Source: Puniceicoccus vermicola (GTDB lineage Bacteria; Verrucomicrobiota; Verrucomicrobiia; Opitutales; Puniceicoccaceae). Taken from it: a DNA stretch of 64,000 nt. The stretch is taken from assembly GCF_014230055.1 (NCBI RefSeq), contig NZ_JACHVA010000143.1, forward strand, positions 62,001 through 126,000, written 5' to 3'. Positions 1 to 8,481 of this stretch are shown piece by piece (the first letter of the stretch is position 1; every line of letters starts with the position of its first letter). The translations under genes were made by a program, and so were the position numbers. A model generated the notes under the pieces. The model did not search any database, had not been told where the DNA came from, and saw only the letters and a program-made list of their open reading frames with translations.

Positions 1-1187
1 TCGATTTCACACCGCAAGCCCGGCTCGTGGCCTGGCAGTTTGCCAACACCGTCATCCGCAGCAACAAGCGCCTCACTTACCGTCAGGCCTATGCGATGAT
101 GACCGAGAGCGATCTGGAACAGATCCGCAACGCTCCGCTTCCGCCGAAGCATCAAACGGGCTCCATCGGGCGAGATCTCAAGAGCCTCAAGAACGCCGAG
201 CTACAGGATCTCCGCAAGACTGTCCGCAAGCTCTGGTCCTTCGCCGAGAAGATGCGTAAGGGGCGTATGAAGGACGGCAGCCTCGATCTCGACATGCCGG
301 AGGTCAAAATCTTCGTCGACGAGACTGGCGCCGCCGATCGAATCGAAAGCATCCACAACGACGAAAGCCACCAACTCATTGAGGAATTCATGCTGGCTGC
401 GAACGAAGCGGTTGCGAAGGAAATCAAACGCCTCAACATTCCCTGCATCTACCGCGTCCACGACGAACCCGACGCGGAGAAATTGGATGAATTCCGCGAA
501 TACCTGGCCACCGTTGGCATCACCGTTGGCGATCTTTCGCGTCGTCGCGAAATCACCAAGATGCTCAATGCCATCAACAATCACCCACAGGCCTACACCC
601 TGCGCATCCAATTCCTGCGTAGCCTCAAGCAGGCCTGCTACCGGGCCTCGCCGGATGGTCACTACGGACTCTCCAAGAACGACTATACTCACTTCACTTC
701 GCCGATCCGCCGCTATTCGGACCTCATCGTCCACCGGGTCTTTGAAAACCTTCTCCTGAAACGAGGTATCGACAGTGCCCCCGAGAACCTCGGGATCGTC
801 TATACCCAAGCCAAACTGGAGTCGATCGGCGAACATCTCTCGATCACCGAGCGCAACAGCACTGACGCCGAGCGTGAGTCGGTGAAGGTGAAGCTCCTCG
901 AATACTTCGAACGGGAGATGGCCAAATCGGGCAAGAAAACCGTCTTCGACGCCGTCATTACCGACGTCAAGAATCACGGGATGTTCATCGAGCTCTCCCA
1001 GTCCCTGGCCTTTGGGCTCGTCCACATTTCAACTTTGCGCGACGACCACTACAATCTCTCCCCCGACGGCACAAAGCTGGTCGGCAAGCGAAAGGGACGC
1101 GTCTATCGCCTCGGCCAGACGATTCCCGTCGTCACCGAACGGGTCGACCGCTTCAAGCGCCAGATCGACTTCGCCCTCGCAGAGTAA
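1..1187 (+). CDS. rnr: Ribonuclease R (RNB family), 3' part of gene
   Basis: 3'-5' exoribonuclease that degrades structured RNA in the cytoplasm. The reading frame is already open at the first complete codon (position 3), so the gene starts outside the window; a GTG at 27 is internal and not a start. The RNB signature [16 protein letters not shown] lies near nucleotides 690-740. The last ~85 residues form an S1 RNA-binding domain ([16 protein letters not shown]). The N-terminal cold-shock domains and the first part of the catalytic domain are missing because of the window edge. The order RNB then S1 fits RNase R/VacB better than RNase II. Two hairpins, but no T-tract, follow the stop. Confidence 0.93.
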   Translation, partial: DFTPQARLVAWQFANTVIRSNKRLTYRQAYAMMTESDLEQIRNAPLPPKHQTGSIGRDLKSLKNAELQDLRKTVRKLWSFAEKMRKGRMKDGSLDLDMPEVKIFVDETGAADRIESIHNDESHQLIEEFMLAANEAVAKEIKRLNIPCIYRVHDEPDAEKLDEFREYLATVGITVGDLSRRREITKMLNAINNHPQAYTLRIQFLRSLKQACYRASPDGHYGLSKNDYTHFTSPIRRYSDLIVHRVFENLLLKRGIDSAPENLGIVYTQAKLESIGEHLSITERNSTDAERESVKVKLLEYFEREMAKSGKKTVFDAVITDVKNHGMFIELSQSLAFGLVHISTLRDDHYNLSPDGTKLVGKRKGRVYRLGQTIPVVTERVDRFKRQIDFALAE

Positions 1188-1196
1188 AAGGATCGC

Positions 1197-1303
1197 CAAG
1201 GTAGCGCGCCATGGCCTCATGGCGCACCCAAGTTTCGATTCAATCTACCCACTCTGATTTCCATTCCGAAAAGACGCGGGTTGGGCCAACCCGCACTACC
1301 TTG
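1197..1303. repeat. REP-like palindromic element with two hairpins and outer inverted repeat
   Basis: An outer inverted repeat (CAAGGTAG at 1197-1204, CTACCTTG at 1296-1303) encloses two perfect hairpins. The first, 1206-1225, has arms GCGCCATG/CATGGCGC. The second, 1276-1294, has arms GCGGGTTGG/CCAACCCGC. Each hairpin is preceded on its outer side by GTAG (top strand for the first, bottom strand for the second). This matches the BIME layout of two convergent REP units. It lies between rnr and the SDR gene and might also act as an RNA-level boundary, but there is no U-tract. Confidence 0.65.
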
Positions 1304-1445
1304 CGAATCCTTGTGCCGCCCTGTGGCCACCTAATGCATCCTTTCCTATTCAGTTCCAGGTTCCTCGGTCTTTTCGAATCTGGCCTCGTCGTTCCGAAAT
1401 GATCGAACTATTGGACAAATCCAGATCCCGCGAATAAATTCCGGC

Positions 1446-2237
1446 ATGAACCTTAAGCTGAAGAACAAGTTAGCACTCGTCACTGGAAGCACCGCTGGTA
1501 TCGGATTCTCGATCGCACAGACTCTCGGCAAGGAAGGTGCCAATGTAATCGTCAACGGACGCAAGCCCGCCGATGTCGAGGCGGCAACCGATGAAATTTC
1601 TCAGTCCGCCAAAGGTGATGTCTTCGGTTTCGCCGGTGATCTTTCCCAACCGGAAGTCGCGGAATCTCTCCAATCTACTTATCCAGAAGTCGACATCTTG
1701 ATCAACAATCTTGGTATCTTCGAGCCCAAGCCATTTCTCGAAACGCCCGATGAGGATTGGAAACATTTCTTCGACGTCAATGTCCTCAGCGGCATCCGTC
1801 TCACCCGCCTCTACCTTCCGCGGATGCAATCCCAGAATTGGGGCCGCATCATCTTCATCTCCAGCGAGAGTGGGATGAACATTCCTCAGGAGATGATCCA
1901 CTACGGCGTCACCAAATCAGCCCAGATCGCCGCCGCGCGCGGATTAGCCGAGAGCCTCAAAGGCACGGGAATCACCGTGAATAGTGTGCTGCCCGGACCA
2001 ACAAAGTCCCGAGGAGTTAGCGAAATGCTCGAAAAGCAGGCGCAATCCTCCGGGAAATCGGTGGAAGAAGTGGAATCGGAATTCTTCGATAGCGCCCGCC
2101 CCTCTTCCCTTATCCAACGGTTTACTTCGCCCGAAGAAATCGCCAGCACTGTCGCCTATATGGCGAGTCCACTCTCCTCGGCGACGACCGGAGCTCCGAT
2201 TCGGGCCGAAGGCGGCATCGTAAACAGCGCTTTCTAG
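1446..2237 (+). CDS. SDR-family NAD(P)-dependent oxidoreductase
   Basis: A 263-residue classical short-chain dehydrogenase/reductase. The N-terminal dinucleotide-binding motif TGSTAGIG is at about residues 14-21, the structural NNLG motif near residue 87, and the catalytic Ser followed by YGVTKSA in the middle of the chain. Length matches the family (about 250). The substrate cannot be read from sequence; the insertion near residues 195-225 differs from FabG and suggests a specialised ketoreductase. It stands alone: rnr ends 258 bp upstream and the next gene is convergent. No strong ribosome binding site is visible before the ATG. Confidence 0.9.
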   Translation: MNLKLKNKLALVTGSTAGIGFSIAQTLGKEGANVIVNGRKPADVEAATDEISQSAKGDVFGFAGDLSQPEVAESLQSTYPEVDILINNLGIFEPKPFLETPDEDWKHFFDVNVLSGIRLTRLYLPRMQSQNWGRIIFISSESGMNIPQEMIHYGVTKSAQIAAARGLAESLKGTGITVNSVLPGPTKSRGVSEMLEKQAQSSGKSVEEVESEFFDSARPSSLIQRFTSPEEIASTVAYMASPLSSATTGAPIRAEGGIVNSAF

Positions 2238-2243
2238 TTGGCG

Positions 2244-2273
2244 GTTGGTCGGTGGTCGGTGGTCGGTGGTCGG
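2244..2273. repeat. Short 7-bp tandem repeat (GGTCGGT)n
   Basis: About four head-to-tail copies of a 7-bp unit, GGTCGGT, begin a few bases after the SDR stop codon. It is a simple-sequence tract with copy-number slippage potential. No function is evident. Confidence 0.7.
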
Positions 2274-2310
2274 ATTTATTTTGCTGGAGATGCGCGGGGA
2301 CACAGGCGAA

Positions 2311-2526
2311 TGGCACTAGTTTAAGAGGTTGTATGGAATGGGAACCTCCCCACCCCCGACATAGTCGGGGGTCCCCCCCTCCTACTCGTAGGAAGGAGTC
2401 AGAAAATTACAGAAAGACTCCTCCCCTGCTACAGGGGAGGGGGACCGTCGCCAGACGGTGGAGGGGTTCCTCTTCAAAAGTCGCCAATATCAAAATTTCC
2501 CCGCTAAAACCCTTAAACTAGTTCCA
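2311..2526 (+). mobile_element. MITE-like element, copy 1 (216 bp, imperfect 15-bp TIRs)
   Basis: The termini are TGGCACTAGTTTAAG and CTTAAACTAGTTCCA, inverted repeats with one mismatch. The interior holds four hairpins in series, built on CCCCCGAC-atag-TCGGGGG, CCTACTCGTAGG, CCCCTGCTACAGGGG and ACCGTCGCCAGACGGT. There is no open frame that looks like a transposase. A second copy lies in reverse orientation at 43871-44097, and the internal modules recur in the array at about 6030-7185. The whole 404-bp gap 2238-2641 holds this element, the 7-bp repeat and a palindrome at 2534-2552, and no gene. Confidence 0.75.
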
Positions 2527-2533
2527 TTCGAGA

Positions 2534-2552
2534 CACAGGCTGGCAGCCTGTG
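2534..2552. repeat. 19-bp palindrome shared with 55822-55840
   Basis: CACAGGCTG and CAGCCTGTG arms surround one central base. The same palindrome occurs at 55822-55840, and flanking bases (a TACTTT run on one side) are also conserved between the two loci, so it is an interspersed family rather than chance. Confidence 0.6.
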
Positions 2553-2641
2553 ATACTTTTGGTTTCTTCTGGTGGCGCTCCTGAGAAAAGAGGTCGTTGC
2601 CACTGGGCGCTGGCCATTCGATATTCTCTGTCCCTCTGCCT

Positions 2642-3751
2642 TTAGTGACGATTGGCGCGGTTCATGAGCCAGATGCCGATCCCGAAGTAGAGGAGATTGG
2701 GGATCCAGATGAGGAGCTCTGGGGCTAGGACCGGCATGTCCATAAACCAGGTGGCGATGGTCAATAGGAAATAATACAATAAAGCCAGTCCGAGAGCGAC
2801 TCCCAGGTTGGTCAGGGTTTCCTTGCGACCGACGCGGATTCCGAGAGGAACCGCGACGATGACGAGGGCAAAAATGGAAACCGACATCGCAAAATTCTGC
2901 TGAATCTGCACCCGGTATTTCAGCGAGTTCTCAGGGTCCTCTGCGACACGCTTCCGCAACTCGCGAAAGGTCAGGTAGGACGGTTTCTGGGTAAACTTGG
3001 AACCGCGATCGAGGATCCGGTCCAGCTCAAGGCGCACTCGAAACTCGGCAAAGGATCCGACTCCGCTAATCCCGGGAGTCGTATCATAAAGCGGATTCGG
3101 TTCACGCACCTCCGTGCTGCCATTGAGCATTGTGAGGAGAATCGTGGACTCCTCACGGAGAAATTCGATATGCGCATCATTGGCCTCGGCGTAGCGCTCG
3201 ACCCTCCCCTCGTCGTCGATCTGCCAGACCTTGAAGCCTCTCATCTCATCATTCACCCTCTCGCGGACATAGATGATAAAGCCGGGAAAATCGCTGATAA
3301 ACTCCCCCGCTTTGAAGAAGCGCAAAGGATCTTCCTCCAAGCTGTTGGCCAGCTTATCGCGGTAAGCACCCTTATTTTTGGGCCCCAACTCATTATTGAA
3401 CCAAGCCGAAAAAACGCATCCAATCAGGGCAACGAGGAAGACGGGGCGAGCAATCGACCAAACACTCATACCGCTGGCCTTCATCGCCAAAATCTCTCGG
3501 GTCGACGAAAAACGACCCAGTGCGAGCAGAATGCCTGCAAGGAATCCCAGAGGAAGCGCGTAGACCGCCACAAAGGGAATCATGAGCCAAATGATCTGAA
3601 AGAAAAGCCGGAGCGTGATCTGGCCCTCGACCAACATTCCGATGGCGCCGCGGACGGCATTACCGGTGAGGAAGACAAAAATAAAGACGCCGACGGCACC
3701 CAAGATGAAGAGAGCGACCTCCACCAAAAGATAGCGATGGAGCTTCCCCAT
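2642..3751 (-). CDS. LptF/LptG family permease (LPS export)
   Basis: A 369-residue member of the YjgP/YjgQ family. These are the inner-membrane permeases that, with the LptB ATPase, extract lipopolysaccharide for transport to the outer membrane. Three hydrophobic spans occupy about residues 10-110, including the family-typical stretch around LGRFSSTREILAMKASG. A long periplasmic region follows to about residue 285, then three more spans at the C-terminus. Length is typical (350-390). Which of LptF or LptG it is cannot be decided without an alignment. It is the last gene of the thrC-glycosyltransferase-permease run, starting 57 bp after the glycosyltransferase, which supports an envelope role. 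Confidence 0.9.
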   Translation of the reverse strand: MGKLHRYLLVEVALFILGAVGVFIFVFLTGNAVRGAIGMLVEGQITLRLFFQIIWLMIPFVAVYALPLGFLAGILLALGRFSSTREILAMKASGMSVWSIARPVFLVALIGCVFSAWFNNELGPKNKGAYRDKLANSLEEDPLRFFKAGEFISDFPGFIIYVRERVNDEMRGFKVWQIDDEGRVERYAEANDAHIEFLREESTILLTMLNGSTEVREPNPLYDTTPGISGVGSFAEFRVRLELDRILDRGSKFTQKPSYLTFRELRKRVAEDPENSLKYRVQIQQNFAMSVSIFALVIVAVPLGIRVGRKETLTNLGVALGLALLYYFLLTIATWFMDMPVLAPELLIWIPNLLYFGIGIWLMNRANRH

Positions 3752-3808
3752 CAGGCAACTCTCGCTCTAAAATCTACTTCTGTCGATGAACCAAGACTCA
3801 TTCCGTCT

Positions 3809-4570
3809 TCAGCCGCCGAACTTATCCCATGCCTTTCTCAGACGTCGATACTTATCAGACACCTCGGCGCTATTAGAAAGAGCTAAGCGGAAGCCGCCGA
3901 TGCCATCAAGGAATCCGAGCTTTAAAATAAAGCCTTTCAGGAAACACCCCCAAGCATGACCGACCTGATCGAAATAAGTCGCCCGCATCCCATCCCGGAA
4001 AGCCTGAGAAGCCCACAACTTCGAATAACGCTGTGAACGGGTCTTACGTTCTGCCCAATTCCTGTAGCTGTAATGCTCCAGTCGGGTGAGAAAATCACCC
4101 TCGATCCCGACGACCTTCACTGATTCGTGAACGTCTCTCTCCTCCATCGTCCACTCGGTCCGGCGAAAGAAACGCAAATTCCAATCGGGATACCAGTTCC
4201 CATGGCGAAACCGCTTCCGACCGATCCACGTGGTCCGATTGATGCGATAACCATTCGTTTTCGGATCGGCCTCCACACAATTGCGAATCTCTCCGATGAG
4301 ATCGTCTGGAGCGATCTCGTCCGCATCGAGCCAAAAGATCCATGGCTGGGTGGCAGCTTCAAAGAGCTTCTTGCGGGTGGTCCCGAATCCTTCCCAGTCA
4401 CCTTCGATAACCGTCGCGCCGTGTTTTCGGGCAATCTCCACCGTTTTATCCGTGCTCCCGGAGTCATAAACGATGACTTCTTCAAAATCGGCCAACGGGG
4501 CCAAGCATTTCGGCAAATTCTCTTCCTCGTTCTTGGTGAGGATACAAACCGATGCTTTAATAGTTTTCAC
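3809..4570 (-). CDS. Family 2 glycosyltransferase, WaaE/KdtX-like
   Basis: A 253-residue GT-A fold glycosyltransferase. The N-terminus SVCILTKNEEENLPKCL is the nucleotide-sugar-binding strand-loop, followed by VIVYDSGSTDKT. The metal-binding acidic motif is FWLDADE (about residues 97-103). The segment NWYPDWNLRFFRR is characteristic of LPS-core WaaE-like enzymes. Its ATG overlaps the thrC stop codon (ATGA-type overlap), so translation is probably coupled. The downstream LPS permease suggests lipopolysaccharide core or O-glycan assembly. The sugar donor is unknown. Confidence 0.88.
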   Translation of the reverse strand: MKTIKASVCILTKNEEENLPKCLAPLADFEEVIVYDSGSTDKTVEIARKHGATVIEGDWEGFGTTRKKLFEAATQPWIFWLDADEIAPDDLIGEIRNCVEADPKTNGYRINRTTWIGRKRFRHGNWYPDWNLRFFRRTEWTMEERDVHESVKVVGIEGDFLTRLEHYSYRNWAERKTRSQRYSKLWASQAFRDGMRATYFDQVGHAWGCFLKGFILKLGFLDGIGGFRLALSNSAEVSDKYRRLRKAWDKFGG

Positions 4571-5931
4571 GATGGTAGATGGGAGCGAATGAAATCCTGA
4601 ATATTAGTAGACGTTGCCTCAATCGGAAACTTTACAATTTTTTTAGCCTTTAATTCCTCCAATGAGGGATGGGTGACGACCAATCCGGTCGCCTTCTCGA
4701 TGGTCTCGGGGAATTTGGCGGGATGAGCCGTGGAGAGAATGATCGTCTCCTCGCCCTCACGCCGATCCCAGGAAAAGCCGCAAGCGGTGTGCGGATCGAC
4801 CACGTAGTCAAATTCCTGGTGGACTGAGCGGATAATCCCCTCGATCTCTCCGTCATCGGTCGCCGTGCTCGTGAACCCCCATCCTTCCGGTGCGGGCAGC
4901 TCGACCCGCCCCGAAGAAGCGAACTCCTTCATCCAGGAGGACACCTTGGACGAATCGCCATCAACCCGGTAGTAGAGAAAACGCTCAAAATTGGAGGCGA
5001 CCTGGATGTCCATCGACGGGGCCAGACTGGGCCGAACATCGCCAACCTCATACCGCCCGGTGGAAAAGAAGCGATGGAGAATGTCGTTCTGGTTCGTCGC
5101 CACGACAAATCCGGACGCCGGCATCCCCATGCGATAAGCCATCCAACCGGCGAGGACGTTGCCAAAGTTGCCGGTAGGCACGACGAAGCGGATTTTCTCC
5201 CGACGTTCAGCCGGAATCTTCAACGCCGCATAAATGTAGTAGGCGCACTGGGCAAGAATCCGCGCGAGATTGATCGAATTCACGGCAGACAACCCACACT
5301 CGGCCCGGAAATCCTGATCCCCAAAGACTTCCTTGAGGGACTTTTGCGCGTCATCAAAACTGCCCTGAATGGCGAGGGGGAAGACGTTTTCAGCCTCAGT
5401 GCAAGTCATCTGCCTCTCCTGAAGCGGAGAGACTCGACCGTCTGGATATAGGATGAAGATCGACACCCCCTCTTTTCCGAGAAGACCATGAATCGCAGCG
5501 GCTCCGGTATCGCCCGAGGTGGCCCCGAGAACCGCAATCGAACGACTGTCGCGGGCGATTTGCTTCTCGTAGAGTTCCCCAAGCCACTGCAGGGCAAAAT
5601 CCTTGAAAGCCAAGGTCGGCCCGTGGAACAACTCCAAAACCGACAGCCCCTCACCAAGCCGACGCAGGGGTGCCGTCTCCGGATCGTCGAAGGAGGCGTA
5701 GGCATTCTCCACCGTCTCCCGCAATTCCGCGGAATCGGTGTCCGTCGCAAAATGAGAAAAGAGACGGATGCAAAGTTCCGGATAGGACAACCCTTCCCAC
5801 GAAGAAATCTCCGTTGCGAGATCGGGCAGCTTTTCCGGAACGAAAAGTCCCCCGTCCGGGGCAAGACCGGTAGAAACCGCTTTCTGAAAACTGACCGGCT
5901 CAACGCCGCCGCGAGTGGAAACAAATTTCAT
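4567..5931 (-). CDS. thrC: Threonine synthase
   Basis: A 454-residue PLP enzyme that converts O-phospho-L-homoserine to L-threonine. The PLP lysine is K110 in LAFKDFALQW. Glycine-rich phosphate-binding segments (GATSGDTGAAA and VVPTGNFGNVLAG) are intact. Length fits the long ThrC form. It begins the minus-strand run that continues into the glycosyltransferase. Its pathway partners hom and lysC lie on the same strand upstream but are separated by a 1.3-kb gap filled with a tandem array, so thrC either has its own promoter in 5932-6030 or depends on read-through. Confidence 0.95.
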   Translation of the reverse strand: MKFVSTRGGVEPVSFQKAVSTGLAPDGGLFVPEKLPDLATEISSWEGLSYPELCIRLFSHFATDTDSAELRETVENAYASFDDPETAPLRRLGEGLSVLELFHGPTLAFKDFALQWLGELYEKQIARDSRSIAVLGATSGDTGAAAIHGLLGKEGVSIFILYPDGRVSPLQERQMTCTEAENVFPLAIQGSFDDAQKSLKEVFGDQDFRAECGLSAVNSINLARILAQCAYYIYAALKIPAERREKIRFVVPTGNFGNVLAGWMAYRMGMPASGFVVATNQNDILHRFFSTGRYEVGDVRPSLAPSMDIQVASNFERFLYYRVDGDSSKVSSWMKEFASSGRVELPAPEGWGFTSTATDDGEIEGIIRSVHQEFDYVVDPHTACGFSWDRREGEETIILSTAHPAKFPETIEKATGLVVTHPSLEELKAKKIVKFPIEATSTNIQDFIRSHLPS

Positions 5932-5965
5932 CGTAGATTCCTCGGATTTGGATGGCTTGTCTGAG

Positions 5966-6000
5966 GGATATCGAAATGGCTCTCGCCATTCCGCTCCAAA
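5966..6000. repeat. Solo hairpin related to the 48-kb repeat family
   Basis: Contains GAAATGGCTCTCGCC, a hairpin with AATGGC/GCCATT arms around TCTC. The same stretch occurs at about 27622-27650. The analogous AACGGC-TCTC-GCCGTT hairpin begins each unit of the array at 48136-48907. It lies directly upstream of thrC. Confidence 0.5.
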
Positions 6001-6029
6001 CCATTTCTCACAAGAGAGAAAGAAATATC

Positions 6030-7185
6030 TCGAAACTCCTTTCCTACTCGTAGGAGTGAGGGAGTCGCGTCAGCGGTTGGGGAGGTCTCTCCCGTTTCGA
6101 AAAGATTGGACGATCGATCTGGACCCGAAAATGCGCGTGCCTGCGGCGCCCCCCTCCACCGCCTGACGGCGGTCCCCCTCCCCTGCAAGCAAGGGAGGAA
6201 TTGGGGTGATGGTGATTCTGGAGTATCTGACTCCCCTCCTACTCGTAGGAGGGGGGGACCCGCGTCAGCGGGTGGGGAGGTCTTCCCCGTTTCGAATAGA
6301 TTGGACGATCGATCTGCACCCGAAAATACGCGTGCCTGCGGCACACCCCTCCACCGCCTGGCGGCGGTCCCCCTCCCCTGCAAGCAAGGGAGGAATTTGG
6401 GTGACGCTGATTCTGGAGTATCTGACTCCCCTCCTACTCGTAGGAGGGGGGGACCCGCTTCAGCGCGTGGGGAGGTCTCTCCCGTTTCGAATAGATTGGC
6501 CGATCGATCTGGACCCGAAAATGCGCGTGCCTGCGGCACACCCCTCCACCGCCTGGCGGCGGTCCCCCTCCTCTGCAAGCAAGGGAGGAATTTGGGTGAC
6601 GCTGATTCTGGAGTATCTGACTCCCCTCCTACTCGTAGGAGGGGGGGACCCGCGTCAGCGGGTGGGGAGGTCTCTCCCGTTTCGAATAGATTGGCCGATC
6701 GATCTGCACCCGAAAAGCTGCGTGCCTGCGGCACACCCCTCCACCACCTGGCGGCGGTCCCCCTCCCCTGCAAGCAAGGGAGAAGTCTTACTAGAGGAAG
6801 ATCTGGGCTATCCGACTCCCCTCCTTCTCGTAGGAGGGGGGGACCCGCGTCAGCGGGTGGGGAGGTCCCCCCGTTTCGAAAAGATTGGCCGATCGATACA
6901 AACCTGAAAATTCGCGTGCCTGCGGCACACCCCTCCACCGCCTGGCAGCGGTCCCCCTCCCCTGCAAGCAAGGGAGGAGTTTTACTAGAGGAAAATCTGG
7001 ACCATTCGACTCCCCTCCTACTCGTAGGAGGAGGGGGACCCGCTTCCGCGGGTGGGGAGGTCTCTCCCGTTTCGAATAGATTGGCCGATCGATCTGCACC
7101 CGAAAAGCTGCGTGCCTGCGGCACACCCCTCCACCGCTTGACGGCGGTCCCCCTCCCCTGCGAGCAAGGGAGGAATTGGTGAGGT
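6030..7185. repeat. Tandem array, six copies of a 195-bp palindromic unit
   Basis: The anchor CCTACTCGTAGG recurs at 6043, 6238, 6433, 6628, 6823 (one base changed) and 7017, a spacing of 195, 195, 195, 195 and 194 bp. A second anchor, TGCAAGC or TGCGAGC, recurs at 6184, 6379, 6574, 6769, 6963 and 7159. Each unit carries hairpins CCGCC-tg-GGCGG, CTCCTAC-tc-GTAGGAG and CCCGC-gtca-GCGGG, in the same order as the MITE copy at 43871-44097. A linker containing CGATCGATCTG separates the modules. It fills the gap between the lysC stop and the thrC start. Because the period is a multiple of three, long stop-free frames cross it on both strands; they are artefacts. Confidence 0.9.
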
Positions 7186-7227
7186 TGGATTTCCGGAGAG
7201 ACCATCATTTCCACGGGCGGAAGCGCC

Positions 7228-8457
7228 TCACTCTTTCGACGAGTCTTCCGCCAAACCAAAGGCCGCATGGAGAGTGCGCACGGCTTCCTCAGCATCTTCG
7301 ATGCCGATGACGACCGAGATCTTGATCTCCGAGGTGCTGATCATCTGCACGTTGATCTTCTTCTCGGCGAGAGCGCGGAAGAGCTTGCCAGCCACCCCGG
7401 TGTGCGAGCGCATGCCTACGCCGACCGCCGAGAGTTTGGCGATGCGATCATAGGTCGAGATTTGCGCCTCGGGAAAATCCTCCTTGAGGGCCTTCACGGC
7501 GTTCTCGGCCCGGAAGGCGTCATCTTCCGGGACGGTGAAGGTCAGGTTGGCCCGACCCTCGCGGCCGAGGTTCTGAACGATCATGTCGACCAGGACCCCT
7601 TCTTCCGACAGGGCCTGGAAGATGCGTGCGGCGGTCCCCGGACGATCGGGAATGTCGCTGATGACAATCTTAACTTGGTTGCGGTCGAGAGCGACGCCAC
7701 TGACGGCGACGTCTTCCATGGAAACAACTTCTTCTTTCACAATCGTTCCGGGTTTGTCGTTAAAGCTGGAGCGCACTTCAAAGCGGACTCCATATTTCTG
7801 GGCGAATTTGACGGCGCGGGTCTGCATGACCTTAGAACCACTGCTGGCAAGCTCAAGCATCTCCTCGTAGGCGATTTCATCGAGCTTGCGAGCATCGGGG
7901 ACGATACGGGGATCCGCGGTGAAGACGCCTTCGACGTCGGTATAAATCTGACAAAGATCAGCATTGAGGGCCGCTGCGATGGCGATCGCGCTGAGGTCCG
8001 ACCCACCCCGGCCGAGAGTGGTGGTCTGCCCATCGACGTTCGCACCTTGGAAGCCGGCAACGATGACAACGCTGCCATTCTTCAGCTGCTGATCGATATC
8101 TCCTCCGGAAATCTCCAAAATCCGGGCACGGGTATGAGCGGGATCGGTGAGAATACCAGCTTGGGCACCCGTGCGGGAGACCGCGGGAATCCCCAACGAA
8201 TGCAACGCCATGGTCGTGAGGGCGATCGTCTCTTGTTCCCCCACGGCGAGGAGAAGATCCATCTCCCGCTCGTTCGGGTTGGGGTTGAGAGCTTTGGCAC
8301 GGGAAATCAATTCGTTGGTAACACCGGAACGCGCCGATACAACGACCACGACCTCGTGCCCCTCATCCCGGGTGCGGCGGACCCGATCGGCGACTTTGCG
8401 GATGCGCTCCACATCGCCGACGGAGGTCCCTCCAAATTTCTGAACAATTCTAGCCAT
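7228..8457 (-). CDS. lysC: Aspartate kinase
   Basis: A 409-residue monofunctional aspartokinase catalysing the first step of the lysine/threonine/methionine pathway. The N-terminus is VQKFGGTSVGD (substrate-binding KFGGTS). The kinase domain contains TLGRGGSDLSA near residue 170. Two ACT domains make up the C-terminal third, so feedback control by lysine and/or threonine is expected. Length matches the class with two ACT domains. It starts 24 bp after the hom stop and is the last gene of the serA-plsY-hom-lysC run. A tandem repeat array follows immediately. Confidence 0.95.
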   Translation of the reverse strand: MARIVQKFGGTSVGDVERIRKVADRVRRTRDEGHEVVVVVSARSGVTNELISRAKALNPNPNEREMDLLLAVGEQETIALTTMALHSLGIPAVSRTGAQAGILTDPAHTRARILEISGGDIDQQLKNGSVVIVAGFQGANVDGQTTTLGRGGSDLSAIAIAAALNADLCQIYTDVEGVFTADPRIVPDARKLDEIAYEEMLELASSGSKVMQTRAVKFAQKYGVRFEVRSSFNDKPGTIVKEEVVSMEDVAVSGVALDRNQVKIVISDIPDRPGTAARIFQALSEEGVLVDMIVQNLGREGRANLTFTVPEDDAFRAENAVKALKEDFPEAQISTYDRIAKLSAVGVGMRSHTGVAGKLFRALAEKKINVQMISTSEIKISVVIGIEDAEEAVRTLHAAFGLAEDSSKE

Positions 8458-8481
8458 TTCCTGGAAATCAAAGATTAAGGC

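Noticed and set aside
201-1025. Minus-strand open frame over rnr
   Set aside because: Shadow of RNase R, which has the RNB signature and S1 domain on the plus strand.
1211-1402. Plus-strand open frame of 63 codons after rnr
   Set aside because: It reads through the palindromic element and has no protein-like composition.
6106-7182. Long plus-strand open frame of 358 codons (and a minus-strand one of 455 codons, 5928-7295) across the 195-bp array
   Set aside because: The period is a multiple of three, so absence of stops is an automatic consequence of the tandem repeat. The translation is a Pro/Arg/Gly-rich repeat without protein character on either strand.
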